Below are positions 27,811 through 37,798 of a DNA stretch of 64,000 nucleotides, in pieces. Position 1 is the stretch's first letter, and every line of letters begins with the position of its first letter. Both the position numbers and the translations under genes were made by a program. Source of the stretch: Syntrophales bacterium (lineage in GTDB: Bacteria; Desulfobacterota; Syntrophia; Syntrophales; UBA8958); the NCBI GenBank assembly GCA_026416455.1, contig JAOAFE010000006.1, positions 1-64,000 on the forward strand, written 5' to 3'. The notes below the pieces were generated by a model. The model did no database searches, had not been told where the DNA came from, and worked only from the letters and a program-made list of their open reading frames with translations.

Positions 27811-28542
27811 CTATTTTCGTTTCTTCGATCTTTCCCACGCTAACATGCCCCCGTTTAGTCTGCTAATTTCCCGAAACCCCTTTCTTACTAAATAAGAAGC
27901 GGCAAGTAGACTTTTGGTTCCGTCTTCATCCACTACCAATAGGGGACGGCCGAGGGGAATATCTTGATAACGTTTATGAAGAAGGGATAGGGGAATGTTG
28001 ACCGCCTTTTCGATGTGCTTGACTTCAAAGGACGAGGTGGGACGGATGTCAAGGATAATGGCATTTTTATTTGCCTTTAGCCATTCCTCACATTCAGTGG
28101 CCGGAAGGGAAGGGACGAAGGCACGGGGTATCCTTTCCACCGATTCAGTTTCATAGCCCGCCCATTTCCAAGCCGGAAGCCCGCCTTGAAGAATGTATAT
28201 TTGATTATAGCCCAGTTCTAAAAGCTTTTCCGTCAATGGGCACTTGGTTTTTACGTTTATCGCTCCGTCATAGATAACCACCTTCGTGTTTTTCTTTTCC
28301 GGTAGGTGATTTTTGATGTTGGGTTCATCGCAGGGAAGACAAATAGATCTCGGTATTCGCGTGTCCATGCACTCAAGATAACTATTTACGTTGATGAGAA
28401 CAAACGTTTCCCCATACTGCATCCACCAATTGAGTGTCTTGGGGGTAATGATATTCACGCCCGCTTCGGCTCCTTTTCCAAGAGGTAGAGCGCATAGAAG
28501 AGAGAAGATTATAAAAAAATTAATGCGTTTTTTTTGTATCAT
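27811..28542 (-). CDS. Secreted double rhodanese-like protein lacking both catalytic cysteines
   Basis: A signal peptide is followed by two rhodanese folds (about 30-135 and 140-235). The position normally held by the persulfide-forming cysteine is Asp in both: VVIYDG and LLVVDEDGT. The two folds are otherwise intact, with typical GGLPAWKWAGYE and NGGMLAWER ends. It therefore is unlikely to transfer sulfur and may act as a binding or structural partner. It starts 3 bases after the 8-haem cytochrome and ends just before the CbcL-like gene. Confidence 0.8.
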   Translation of the reverse strand: MIQKKRINFFIIFSLLCALPLGKGAEAGVNIITPKTLNWWMQYGETFVLINVNSYLECMDTRIPRSICLPCDEPNIKNHLPEKKNTKVVIYDGAINVKTKCPLTEKLLELGYNQIYILQGGLPAWKWAGYETESVERIPRAFVPSLPATECEEWLKANKNAIILDIRPTSSFEVKHIEKAVNIPLSLLHKRYQDIPLGRPLLVVDEDGTKSLLAASYLVRKGFREISRLNGGMLAWERSKKRK

Positions 28543-28545
28543 CTT

Positions 28546-30447
28546 TCACTGTTCGGCCGGGATGGATTGCAGACCCCATATCTTAAACTGGGGCACACAA
28601 TTTGGTTCTCTCATCGTCGGGTAATCGAATAGGAGAAAATCTCTCAAATTTACGATTTCCATTCGACGGAAGAAAGGAGCAACGGAGCCATGGCAGGAGA
28701 GGCACCCCTTGAGAGCCGTTTTCTTTTCTTGAACCCCATGGACAACGGGATAGTATACTTTTGGGACAGCATCTTTTCTCACTTCCACCTTGTTGCCCGA
28801 AAGAATGTACGCCCGGTCATGGGCAATCAGCGCTGGTTTATCAAACCCAGCTTTCTTTAAGCGGCTAAATATGAGCCACATATCATTTTCTTTTGCGATA
28901 AAAGGCCTTTCTCTTTCTATCTTGATTCCCTTGGTGGCTGCTTTTACATATCTCAAAGGTATGGGGTAGTAATGACCTTTTTCTTCTTGGGCAAACCAGA
29001 AAAGCCATTTGGGTACTACCGGTTCGTATCTAGTTGAACGAAACATCCACGGGCTCCAAATTTGAGGTGCGGGGAGAAGGTAATCTCCTTCCTCTTTAAC
29101 TCTCTCTAGATTATCTGCCACGTATGCTGCCTCATATCCCTGACTCATGTCAAGAAGGAGAAGGGCCCGCCCTGGGCGTGTGGATGCATGACAGACCATG
29201 CAATTAAGCAGGTACGTGTGAAATTGATAGCCTCTGAAGGCACGACTATGGGTATGATATGGGTTGGGTGCCTTCGTTGGCAGGCCGGCCCGCCCTGGTT
29301 TGTATTTACCCTCTACATGGCAAAACTCGCATGTTTTCATTTCTTTTCCGTCAAGATCGTCCCTGACCCTGTTGGTCAAGGAGTGTCCTTTGGCAATTTG
29401 ATGGGCTAGGCGTTCCGATTTTGTATTACCGAGTAAAGGGTGACAATCGGTACATATGAACCCCCGGCTTAGGTGGACATCATGGTTGGGACTCATCATC
29501 GTGCCCGTATTTTTTTTCTCCCCCAAGTCATGGCATTGGAGACAATTTTTAGTGGATACGATCCTGCTTATGGCGCTACCCTTCAATCGGCCTTCGGGGG
29601 TGAAGAGGTTCCGGTCGGACCAGCGATATCGTACGACGGGCCTCCTTTCCACATTCCACGTACCTTGGTAAAATGCCGGGTCTGATGGATCGGCGGTCTT
29701 CAAATGGGGAGTAAATATTTCGCCCTCAATCGTGCCCAATCTGGCCCCCGCCGTAGCTGCCCAACGATAATTTCTCTTACTCAATTGGATGTTCCTTTCC
29801 CTCATGTCGTAATTCTTTAGATGACAGATGAGACAGTCTGCTTCTACCACTCCGCTGATTTGAAAGAGGCTTTTGCCAGTCGGCGTATCGAGGGAGGAAT
29901 AATCACCATCAAAAGGATGCGAGCTATCTTTCTCTCCGGCCATGAGGTTTTTGGAGAAGTCCGGGCGTCCCTGGCGGTTGCGGCCGTATTCCATCGGCCC
30001 ACCTCCGGGATGACAGAAGCCGCAGGCAGAGGCAATCAATTTGCCGTCGCGGCTGTAACGTCCTCCCCGTCCAATCCAATCGTAGGTCGAGAGGTCCATC
30101 GTTTTGGGGTCTTTATTTACCTTCGGCGATATCCGCCCCGCCGCTGCGGTGGGTAACCAACGCCCGAACATACCAGGGGAGAGGAGCCAAGGTCGTTGGG
30201 GATCGAATCTATCGCTGATGGTTTCAAATCCTTGAGTGAAATGATACCCCGAAGTGATGAGGCGATAATCGTGGCATCCTCCACATGTCTGGCGGGGAGA
30301 GTAAGGGTCGATGCTGTTAGATTGAGGACTAATCCGGTCTCCCATTTCGTTTTTTAACCACACATCTATGTGGGCGTGAGCGAAAAAGGGTGAGAAAAAA
30401 AAGATGATAAAGACGAAAATAGAAGTGAGTCTAAAGATTAAACCCAT
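28546..30447 (-). CDS. Eight-haem secreted c-type cytochrome
   Basis: A signal peptide (cleavage after FFAHA) is followed by eight CXXCH motifs across 633 residues (CGGCH, CGFCH, CLICH, CLQCH, CTDCH, CEFCH, CMVCH, CLSCH). Spacing is loose, about 15 to 150 residues, unlike compact cytochrome c3 or octaheme nitrite/tetrathionate reductases. It probably carries or delivers electrons in the periplasm. It follows the rhodanese gene at 30506-31348 across a strong terminator, so its expression may be attenuated. The terminal acceptor is unknown. Confidence 0.85.
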   Translation of the reverse strand: MGLIFRLTSIFVFIIFFFSPFFAHAHIDVWLKNEMGDRISPQSNSIDPYSPRQTCGGCHDYRLITSGYHFTQGFETISDRFDPQRPWLLSPGMFGRWLPTAAAGRISPKVNKDPKTMDLSTYDWIGRGGRYSRDGKLIASACGFCHPGGGPMEYGRNRQGRPDFSKNLMAGEKDSSHPFDGDYSSLDTPTGKSLFQISGVVEADCLICHLKNYDMRERNIQLSKRNYRWAATAGARLGTIEGEIFTPHLKTADPSDPAFYQGTWNVERRPVVRYRWSDRNLFTPEGRLKGSAISRIVSTKNCLQCHDLGEKKNTGTMMSPNHDVHLSRGFICTDCHPLLGNTKSERLAHQIAKGHSLTNRVRDDLDGKEMKTCEFCHVEGKYKPGRAGLPTKAPNPYHTHSRAFRGYQFHTYLLNCMVCHASTRPGRALLLLDMSQGYEAAYVADNLERVKEEGDYLLPAPQIWSPWMFRSTRYEPVVPKWLFWFAQEEKGHYYPIPLRYVKAATKGIKIERERPFIAKENDMWLIFSRLKKAGFDKPALIAHDRAYILSGNKVEVRKDAVPKVYYPVVHGVQEKKTALKGCLSCHGSVAPFFRRMEIVNLRDFLLFDYPTMREPNCVPQFKIWGLQSIPAEQ

Positions 30448-30460
30448 GAGAATGCCGCAT

Positions 30461-30496
30461 AAAAAAAGCCCCTCCCCCTATGAAAGGGGAGGGGCT
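30461..30496 (-). terminator. Strong Rho-independent terminator inside the cytochrome island
   Basis: An 11-base stem (30467-30477 with 30486-30496) closes an 8-base loop, and the minus-strand transcript then has a 7-base T-run (30461-30467). It lies directly after the ExtH-like rhodanese gene and only 14 bases before the 8-haem cytochrome start. No promoter is visible between them, so it looks like a partial terminator or an RNA-stability hairpin. Confidence 0.85.
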
Positions 30497-30505
30497 GGAT
30501 AGACC

Positions 30506-31348
30506 TTACTCTACGGGTGCGTTGGGGTCTAGGGCCCACTCTTCATAAGAGCCATCGTAGACCCTGACGTTTGTATAACCTAGAAGTTCGGTGAGCACAT
30601 AGGCCCAGCTGGTAGCCAACTTTCCCGAGTCGCAATAAATGATGATTTCTTTCGCTTTATCCGTTCCTACGATGGGGGTGACGATCTTTTCCAGATCCTC
30701 TTTTGATTTGTACGTAAGGTCATCCTTGAAGATGGCCGTTGCCGGTACGTTCTTTGAATTCTTTATGCGTGGGGTCCGCACGTCCAGAATGAGGGCGGTA
30801 TTCAGCTTATCCATCACTTCTTTTTTCCCTACAAAGAGCTTTTTGTTGATCTCTCCTTTATAAGGAGGTCCCGCTTTTTCCTCGATGGCCGTGGAGAAGG
30901 GACGCTTCTCTTGTATCCATTTATTGTAACCACCTTCTAAGACGGCCACATCTTTTATGCCCATATAGAGGAGGGTCCAGGCCACGCGGAAGGCATCCAT
31001 TTTTTCTGAGAATGTATCCCAACTGGATACAACAACGACTTTGGAATCTTTGTTAATACCGGCCAGTCCAATCAGATCCGGCAAGTCGTAGTCAGCAGGA
31101 AGTTCGTTATTCAAAACCTTTCTCTTGACCGCCCATGCACCGTAGGCGACGTTTGAAGCATTGGGAATGTGGCCGGCCGCATAGGCTTCTCCCTTCCTTA
31201 CGTCGAGAATAACCAGATTGGGAGAGAATAGATTATCTTCTAACCATTGGGTCGTTACAATGGGATCAATGCCCCTCGCTCCCGCCGAAAGGGGTAAAGC
31301 GATCATAAACGCAAGCAAAAAAACCGAGAAAAACGCCAATTTCTTCAT
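30506..31348 (-). CDS. Secreted double rhodanese (thiosulfate sulfurtransferase; ExtH-like)
   Basis: A signal peptide (1-23) is followed by two rhodanese domains (about 25-135 and 150-280). The second keeps the catalytic Cys (IIIYCDSGKLATSW); the first has Ser at that place (VVVVSSWDT). A perfect AGGAGGT precedes the ATG. The Geobacter extHIJKL conduit also has a rhodanese-like protein, ExtH, so this gene's place beside multiheme cytochromes is suggestive. The substrate is unknown: sulfane sulfur, selenite or thiosulfate are candidates. 57 bases separate it from the upstream cytochrome. Confidence 0.85.
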   Translation of the reverse strand: MKKLAFFSVFLLAFMIALPLSAGARGIDPIVTTQWLEDNLFSPNLVILDVRKGEAYAAGHIPNASNVAYGAWAVKRKVLNNELPADYDLPDLIGLAGINKDSKVVVVSSWDTFSEKMDAFRVAWTLLYMGIKDVAVLEGGYNKWIQEKRPFSTAIEEKAGPPYKGEINKKLFVGKKEVMDKLNTALILDVRTPRIKNSKNVPATAIFKDDLTYKSKEDLEKIVTPIVGTDKAKEIIIYCDSGKLATSWAYVLTELLGYTNVRVYDGSYEEWALDPNAPVE

Positions 31349-31405
31349 ATCCTACCTCCTATTTTTTGTTATTTCTTGCCCCCAGTTTACGAGGGACATA
31401 AGCCT

Positions 31406-32653
31406 TTAGCGGCTAATGTCTCGTAGCCTGAATATCAAATTTTTGTTTTCTTGGGAACCCTCTTTTATCAATTTTTCCGCTGTCAGAAAGTCCTTCCTCT
31501 CCACATGACAGGCATCACACGACTGGGTGCGGTCCGTTTTCTTTCTGATGTTATGTACGGGTGAGTCCCAGTAATTCGGCAATTTATCATAGTTTTCCAT
31601 TTTTATTCCCACATCTTTGAAGGTATCCCGTGCCGTCGGCACGAGGCGCAAGGTAGTAAACATTTTACCGTTTCTTGGACTTTTACCCAGGTAAATTTCG
31701 GGATAGGATTTCGATCCCTTCTCTAAGTGGCATTGCTGACAATTGCGGTAGGCGGAGGCCACGTGGCAGCCGTAACAACTGACTTTCCCCTGGTGTGTCT
31801 GATGGGCGGTTCGCGTTGTAAGTTTTGGCTCGTTGCCTAGTTTATGGCATTTCGTGCAGTTGGGTCTGTCTTTCACCTCTCGCATGGATTGATAGAAAGT
31901 GCCGTCACCGTGGAGTTCCGTTTTTTTATGGCAATCCATGCACATCATTCCTTTTTGATAGTGGATGTCCGGTGCCTCTCCGTATTCACCCGTATATTCC
32001 GTGTATACCCTGCCACCGTGGCAGAAGGCGCACGTTTTACTTTCATTTCGGCGCACGAATTTGTGATTTTTGATGAGACCGATACTAATACCTCCTACCG
32101 GTTGCGCTTTCACATGGCAGGCGCCGCAGGAGGCATGGCAGGTGCGACACGATTTTTCAAACACCCGGTCTTCGAATATTTTTTTCTCTCCCTCGCCCAG
32201 GCGGGGGCTTATTCCCTTTTTAAGACCGGCCGTGGTGTAATGGAGAGATTTAGCGTACGTATCGACGATTGCCTTATGGCACATGGCACATACTTTAAGG
32301 TCAGAAGAAGGTTTTTTTACGAGACCTTTATGCGCTGCCTCCTTATTGGTGGCCTTATCGTCCCCTTTATGGCAAAATTTGCAGCCTAAGGAAAAATGGG
32401 GATCCGATTTAAGCAGATTGGCATCTACTACGAGCCCTTTATACATTTCTTCCGCCCGAACCGGGGGAGGGGCGCCCGCTCACCCTTCTCCCTCGCCAGC
32501 TGGAATGTGAGGTGGGCGGTAGAGAGATTTCATAATGGATTCGTTTGTATGGCAACTAACACAGCTCGATGTGTCTCCAAGGGAAGGAAATAAAAGCATG
32601 AAGACCACCATTACGATGAGCAGACAATTAGATCTGATTAACGATCTCTTCAT
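31406..32653 (-). CDS. Eleven-haem c-type cytochrome with in-frame TGA (candidate selenoprotein, ExtKL-like)
   Basis: A signal peptide and first haem site (CVSCH) occupy the first 57 codons. A TGA at 32480-32482 (codon 58) interrupts, and the same frame continues with ten more CXXCH motifs to 31406. The two open frames are exactly in phase, so a frameshift is excluded. Without reading the UGA, the ten-haem part lacks a signal peptide and could not receive haem. A SECIS-like hairpin follows the UGA. The proline-rich segment (AGAPPPVRAEEM) is coding-like. By memory, Geobacter ExtK and ExtL were later treated as one UGA-containing protein, which fits. A nonsense mutation is the alternative. Confidence 0.65.
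32452..32482 (-). promoter_or_regulatory. Candidate SECIS element of the eleven-haem cytochrome
   Basis: UGA (32482-32480) is followed after 11-14 bases by CCCG-GUU-CGGG, a four-pair stem with a GUU loop, extended past one C.C mismatch by two more pairs. Its distance and G/U loop resemble the formate dehydrogenase SECIS in this window. The region is GC-rich, so the fold could be accidental. Confidence 0.45.
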
Positions 32654-32676
32654 GCTTTTTCCCCTGGATGTGAGTT

Positions 32677-32705
32677 CTTCTAACAAATACCCGAAGAGGT
32701 GTCAA
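32677..32705 (-). promoter_or_regulatory. Sigma-70 promoter of the cytochrome island
   Basis: On the minus strand, TTGACA (complement of 32700-32705) is followed by exactly 17 bases and TAGAAG (complement of 32677-32682, 4 of 6). It sits 24 bases before the ATG of the eleven-haem cytochrome, so that gene is expected to be expressed. Confidence 0.6.
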
Positions 32706-32758
32706 TTGAATTTCCGCAATGGCTGTTCAGAATGACATTTTTATGCTAATCGAATCCT

Positions 32759-33133
32759 ATGAGGTTATCAGACAAAGAATTCGATGAAATAGTAAAAAAG
32801 GTCATAGATTCCCTTCCCGATCATATTCGCTCTCACCTCGAAAATATAGTTATTAGCGTGAAAAAAAGGCCTACAGCGGAGATGAAAAAAACTCTAGGCA
32901 TACCCCCAGAAGAAGAGGTGTTGGGATTTTTCTCTGGCCCCTCCCGAGCCGGCCAGTCTTTCTTTTCGCCTTTTGAATATCCCAATACAATTTTTATTTT
33001 CCAGCGCCCTCTAGAAGATATGTGTGCCACGAAAGAAGAATTGGAAAAGGAAATCCGTATTACCGTAATGCATGAAATTGCCCACTATCTCGGTCTAGAT
33101 GAGGAGCGCTTAGAGGATTTAGGATATGATTAA
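32759..33133 (+). CDS. Zinicin-like metallopeptidase (HExxH, DUF1025-type)
   Basis: A small soluble putative zinc protease of 124 residues. The signature is HEIAHYLGLDEERLEDLGY near the C terminus, with the HExxH zinc ligands and a downstream acidic third ligand. The fold family (Pfam zincin_1) is widespread in bacteria and its substrate is unknown. No clear Shine-Dalgarno precedes the ATG. It is divergent from the cytochrome island and shares a 105-base control region with it. Confidence 0.85.
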   Translation: MRLSDKEFDEIVKKVIDSLPDHIRSHLENIVISVKKRPTAEMKKTLGIPPEEEVLGFFSGPSRAGQSFFSPFEYPNTIFIFQRPLEDMCATKEELEKEIRITVMHEIAHYLGLDEERLEDLGYD

Positions 33134-33151
33134 AAGAGGGGTGGATAAGAA

Positions 33152-33886
33152 ATGGAAAGGGAAGGAAGGAACGGGATCGAAGAACTAAATGATGAAGAGC
33201 TGGTGGGTTTCATTCTTGATGTCTTCCATCGTGCTGTGATCCATCATGGACTTTGGTTTTCTGAAGTCATACACCAGGAAGGGTTGGAAAAAGCCTTGGA
33301 CATTGCCTTTCAAGTAAAAAAGAAAAGTATCCCTCTTCAAGTAGAGAGATTGAAAAAAATTTTCAGTTTACCACAGGATTACACGGCTCTAATATCACGG
33401 GAAAGGCTTTTGAATTTACTTGACGCCTTGGCCATAAATTGGTTGGCCAACGACGGCATTTGGTTTCAGACAGTGGAATCGGTAAGGCATATGAATGATG
33501 CCAAAAGATGCAACGATTCTTGTTGGGCGAAGTTCTCCCCCTTCGAAGCACGGGCGATTAAGGATTTTCTAGGTTTACCTGTACGTCCAGGCCTGGAGGG
33601 ATTGAAACGAGCCCTTAAATTTCGCATCTATGCCCGTATTAATGTGCAATCAATCGTCGAAGAAGGTCCGGATAGGTTTATCTTCTTCATGAATGATTGT
33701 CGGGTACAATCGGCCAGGAAGCGTCGCAATCTTCCGGACTACCCCTGCAAATCGGCAGGCATGGTTGAATACGGTCGTTTCGCCGAGTTTATAGATGACC
33801 GCATTGTATGTGAATGCATTGCCTGTCCTCCGGACTCCCATCCTGAAGATTGGTTTTGCGGCTGGCGTTTTTCCCTCCAAGAATAA
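33152..33886 (+). CDS. Conserved cytosolic protein, DUF6125-like
   Basis: A 244-residue soluble protein. The N-terminal 90 residues are helical and the C-terminal half has spaced cysteines (CNDSCW, NDCRVQ, YPCKSAGMVEY, CECIACPPD, WFCGWRF), which could bind a metal cluster or be redox active. I associate it with the DUF6125 family of anaerobic Desulfobacterota, from memory. It follows the metallopeptidase by 18 bases, so the two are probably co-transcribed. No function is known to me. Confidence 0.6.
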   Translation: MEREGRNGIEELNDEELVGFILDVFHRAVIHHGLWFSEVIHQEGLEKALDIAFQVKKKSIPLQVERLKKIFSLPQDYTALISRERLLNLLDALAINWLANDGIWFQTVESVRHMNDAKRCNDSCWAKFSPFEARAIKDFLGLPVRPGLEGLKRALKFRIYARINVQSIVEEGPDRFIFFMNDCRVQSARKRRNLPDYPCKSAGMVEYGRFAEFIDDRIVCECIACPPDSHPEDWFCGWRFSLQE

Positions 33887-34056
33887 GGTGCAAATTTTTC
33901 CGGAGATTCTTTTCCAAGAAAGAATGATTTGGCGGGCCGTAATGACGATCGTAAGGGAAAAATTTTCCCTTCTTTTTATACGTTTGGGTGACAGCGGGTC
34001 GAAAAAGTGAAGGCAGGGAAATACTTCAACAGTTTTCTCCCGCAGGCGATAGTAAT

Positions 34057-35706
34057 TTAATCCAGGAGGACGTAGGGAGAGAATCGCCGATCGAGGTCTT
34101 CTTCTTTCACATTTTCATATATTTGGACGAAATCTTCCCAGATCTTCAAAAGAGTATCTTTCAGCCGTTGTTGTTCGTCGGCGGATAGATCTTTTGCGCC
34201 CGCCATAAAATCCTGGACGAACACCTCCCTATATTTTTCCATACGATAGGGAGGGTTTTTCTCTTCCGCCCTTAATAGGCGGAAAAATCTAATGGCTTTC
34301 TTTTTTTCCAGAGGTTTGATGGACAGCTCTTCCTGAAGGACATAACGGGCCCAGAAGTTGAAAAACAAGGGATGGAAGGTTTCTATTTCTTCTGGAAGTG
34401 GACCTTCTCCCCATTTGGGGGCGTGGAGTCTGCGAAGTATAAGGTCCAGTAGCCTTAGTTGCTCGATGAAGTTTTCCGCTTTTATTATATCTTCCGGGGT
34501 AGTAAAATCTCTGTACTTAACCCCATCGAAATAGGCTGGTCGTGCAGCAAGAAGACCTGTAAGCATTTCTTCCCACGGTGAGCCCCAGAAATCATTTCCT
34601 TTTCCACAGGCGTGGAACCAGCTTGATGCGACCCATTTCCTGGCTTTGTCTCTCAAACGTATGGCCAACCCCCATCCCACCCGGAATACGGTTTCTAACT
34701 GATGATGACGCAGGATCTGTTCTGCTGCCTTAAGGTTGTGCCCGTAAAGGTAATTCAAAGCTAGATGCGTGTAATTCCCCGTTCGCATCCACGCCTCGGT
34801 GAGAATTTCTCTGTCTGATATCTCTTCAAACGCGCCGGCGGCTAGGATTTTGTTACTTAGGGCAGCATATTCCAGTCGAAGTCGATCACGAAAGATATGG
34901 TCCTCCGTGCGCGAAATAATTTGAACCAATATGTTATTTTGATTCAGTAACATGATGGGAGTTGCCGGAACGGGGAGTTTTTCATCTGTGATAACTACTC
35001 CTCCCGGGGGGAGCGGATTTTCATTTTTCGCCAGTTCTTCCAGGGGGAGGGGAGAGTAAACGGCGAGCGCTTCTTCGTAAGGCACAAAACCGTGTTCGCT
35101 TATTCTCACGTTTCTTTGGCGGTACAGTTCCTCTTCCGCCTCGGCCGGTATAAGCGAAGACAGTTCTTGCATCAGGTTTTGATAGGCCGAGAAATCCTCG
35201 GCGGCGATGAGTTTCAAAAGTTTCTCGATTGTTACCTGGTCGTCCAAAGTGTGGGCCTTGAAGAAAAATACCCCATCAATTGTAGCATATCCCGGGGGGG
35301 CATCGGTTTCGTCCTCTTCTTCCCTCATTATTATTTCTGCCAGTCGGAAGAGGCAGAAAGAAAAAACGTCCCTCCCACCCTCGAGCAGCCATTTCGACAA
35401 CCTTTCGCTATCAGCTAAAGCGATTCTTTTTAGCCATTCTAAAGTGCGGGTGGGATTTATTCTATCTTTTTCCCATATCTCAAGATCCAACAAGTATTCC
35501 CATTGCTCCTCCGAGGCGAGTTCCAAGACGGGAAGGCAATCATTGTCCCCTACGGCTTTTACCAACCAAAAAAAATCTTCGCTCGAAAGATTCTGTACTA
35601 TCTGACCCGGATCTTTCTGCTCCAGCAAACTCTTAAGTATTAAGCTGCCTGGTTGCGGGAGCCATTCGCGGATGAGTTTTTCGGGATAGGCCGGAATATT
35701 AGACAT
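34057..35706 (-). CDS. DUF6178-like protein, unknown
   Basis: A 549-residue, largely helical soluble protein starting MSNIPAYPEKLIREWLP. I see no catalytic motif or transmembrane segment. The repetitive helical pattern with many aromatic residues resembles the DUF6178 family, from memory, found mainly in deltaproteobacterial lineages. It lies 52 bases after groEL, behind a perfect 12-base hairpin, so it may be an attenuated part of the groESL transcript. Function unknown. Confidence 0.6.
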   Translation of the reverse strand: MSNIPAYPEKLIREWLPQPGSLILKSLLEQKDPGQIVQNLSSEDFFWLVKAVGDNDCLPVLELASEEQWEYLLDLEIWEKDRINPTRTLEWLKRIALADSERLSKWLLEGGRDVFSFCLFRLAEIIMREEEDETDAPPGYATIDGVFFFKAHTLDDQVTIEKLLKLIAAEDFSAYQNLMQELSSLIPAEAEEELYRQRNVRISEHGFVPYEEALAVYSPLPLEELAKNENPLPPGGVVITDEKLPVPATPIMLLNQNNILVQIISRTEDHIFRDRLRLEYAALSNKILAAGAFEEISDREILTEAWMRTGNYTHLALNYLYGHNLKAAEQILRHHQLETVFRVGWGLAIRLRDKARKWVASSWFHACGKGNDFWGSPWEEMLTGLLAARPAYFDGVKYRDFTTPEDIIKAENFIEQLRLLDLILRRLHAPKWGEGPLPEEIETFHPLFFNFWARYVLQEELSIKPLEKKKAIRFFRLLRAEEKNPPYRMEKYREVFVQDFMAGAKDLSADEQQRLKDTLLKIWEDFVQIYENVKEEDLDRRFSPYVLLD

Positions 35707-35716
35707 GGCATCGAGG

Positions 35717-35746
35717 AATCCCCGGGGTGGAAAGACCCCGGGGATT
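35717..35746. other. Perfect 12-bp hairpin between groEL and the DUF6178-like gene
   Basis: AATCCCCGGGGT (35717-35728) pairs with ACCCCGGGGATT (35735-35746) around a 6-base loop. Read on the minus strand it lacks a T-run, so it is not a classic terminator for groEL; on the plus strand it is followed by TTTTGTT. It could be a processing or stability hairpin. Confidence 0.55.
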
Positions 35747-35757
35747 TTGTTGGTTTA

Positions 35758-37398
<1,641 letters not shown>

Positions 37399-37406
37399 TT
37401 ACTTGG

Positions 37407-37697
37407 TCAAGATTCAATGACACCTAAAATATCGTCTTCTTTCATGATGATGTGTTCTTCCCCTTCGATCTTCACCTCTGTACCGGCCCAGCGGGCAAAG
37501 AGGACCCGATCACCGACCTTTACATCCAGGGGCATTCTCTTCCCATCCTTGTCCAGTCTACCCGGCCCCACGGCGATGACCCTACCTTCTTGCGGTTTTT
37601 CCTTGGCCGTGTCGGGGATAATGATGCCACCTTTTGTTTTTTCCTCCCCTTCCAGGCGTTTGACGACGACTCGATCGTGTAACGGTGTTACCTTCAT
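37407..37697 (-). CDS. groES: Co-chaperonin GroES
   Basis: The 10 kDa lid of GroEL, 96 residues. [20 protein letters not shown], the mobile loop [16 protein letters not shown], and [20 protein letters not shown] are all present. AAGGAGGT precedes the ATG. No CIRCE repeat (HrcA operator) is visible in the 100 bases upstream, so heat control would come from another system. First gene of groESL. Confidence 0.98.
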   Translation of the reverse strand: MKVTPLHDRVVVKRLEGEEKTKGGIIIPDTAKEKPQEGRVIAVGPGRLDKDGKRMPLDVKVGDRVLFARWAGTEVKIEGEEHIIMKEDDILGVIES

Positions 37698-37798
37698 AAC
37701 TTTACCTCCTTACTGCTAATGTTGTCGTCACGTATGTATTTGATATTAATAGACTATAATTTCGTACGTCCTGTAATTTAATCACCACCCATATGTTG

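Noticed and set aside
31406-32686. Frameshift in the eleven-haem cytochrome
   Set aside because: The two frames are exactly in phase (total length divisible by 3), so only the TGA separates them.
37698-37798. CIRCE/HrcA operator before groES
   Set aside because: I looked for the TTAGCACTC-N9-GAGTGCTAA repeat and found none.
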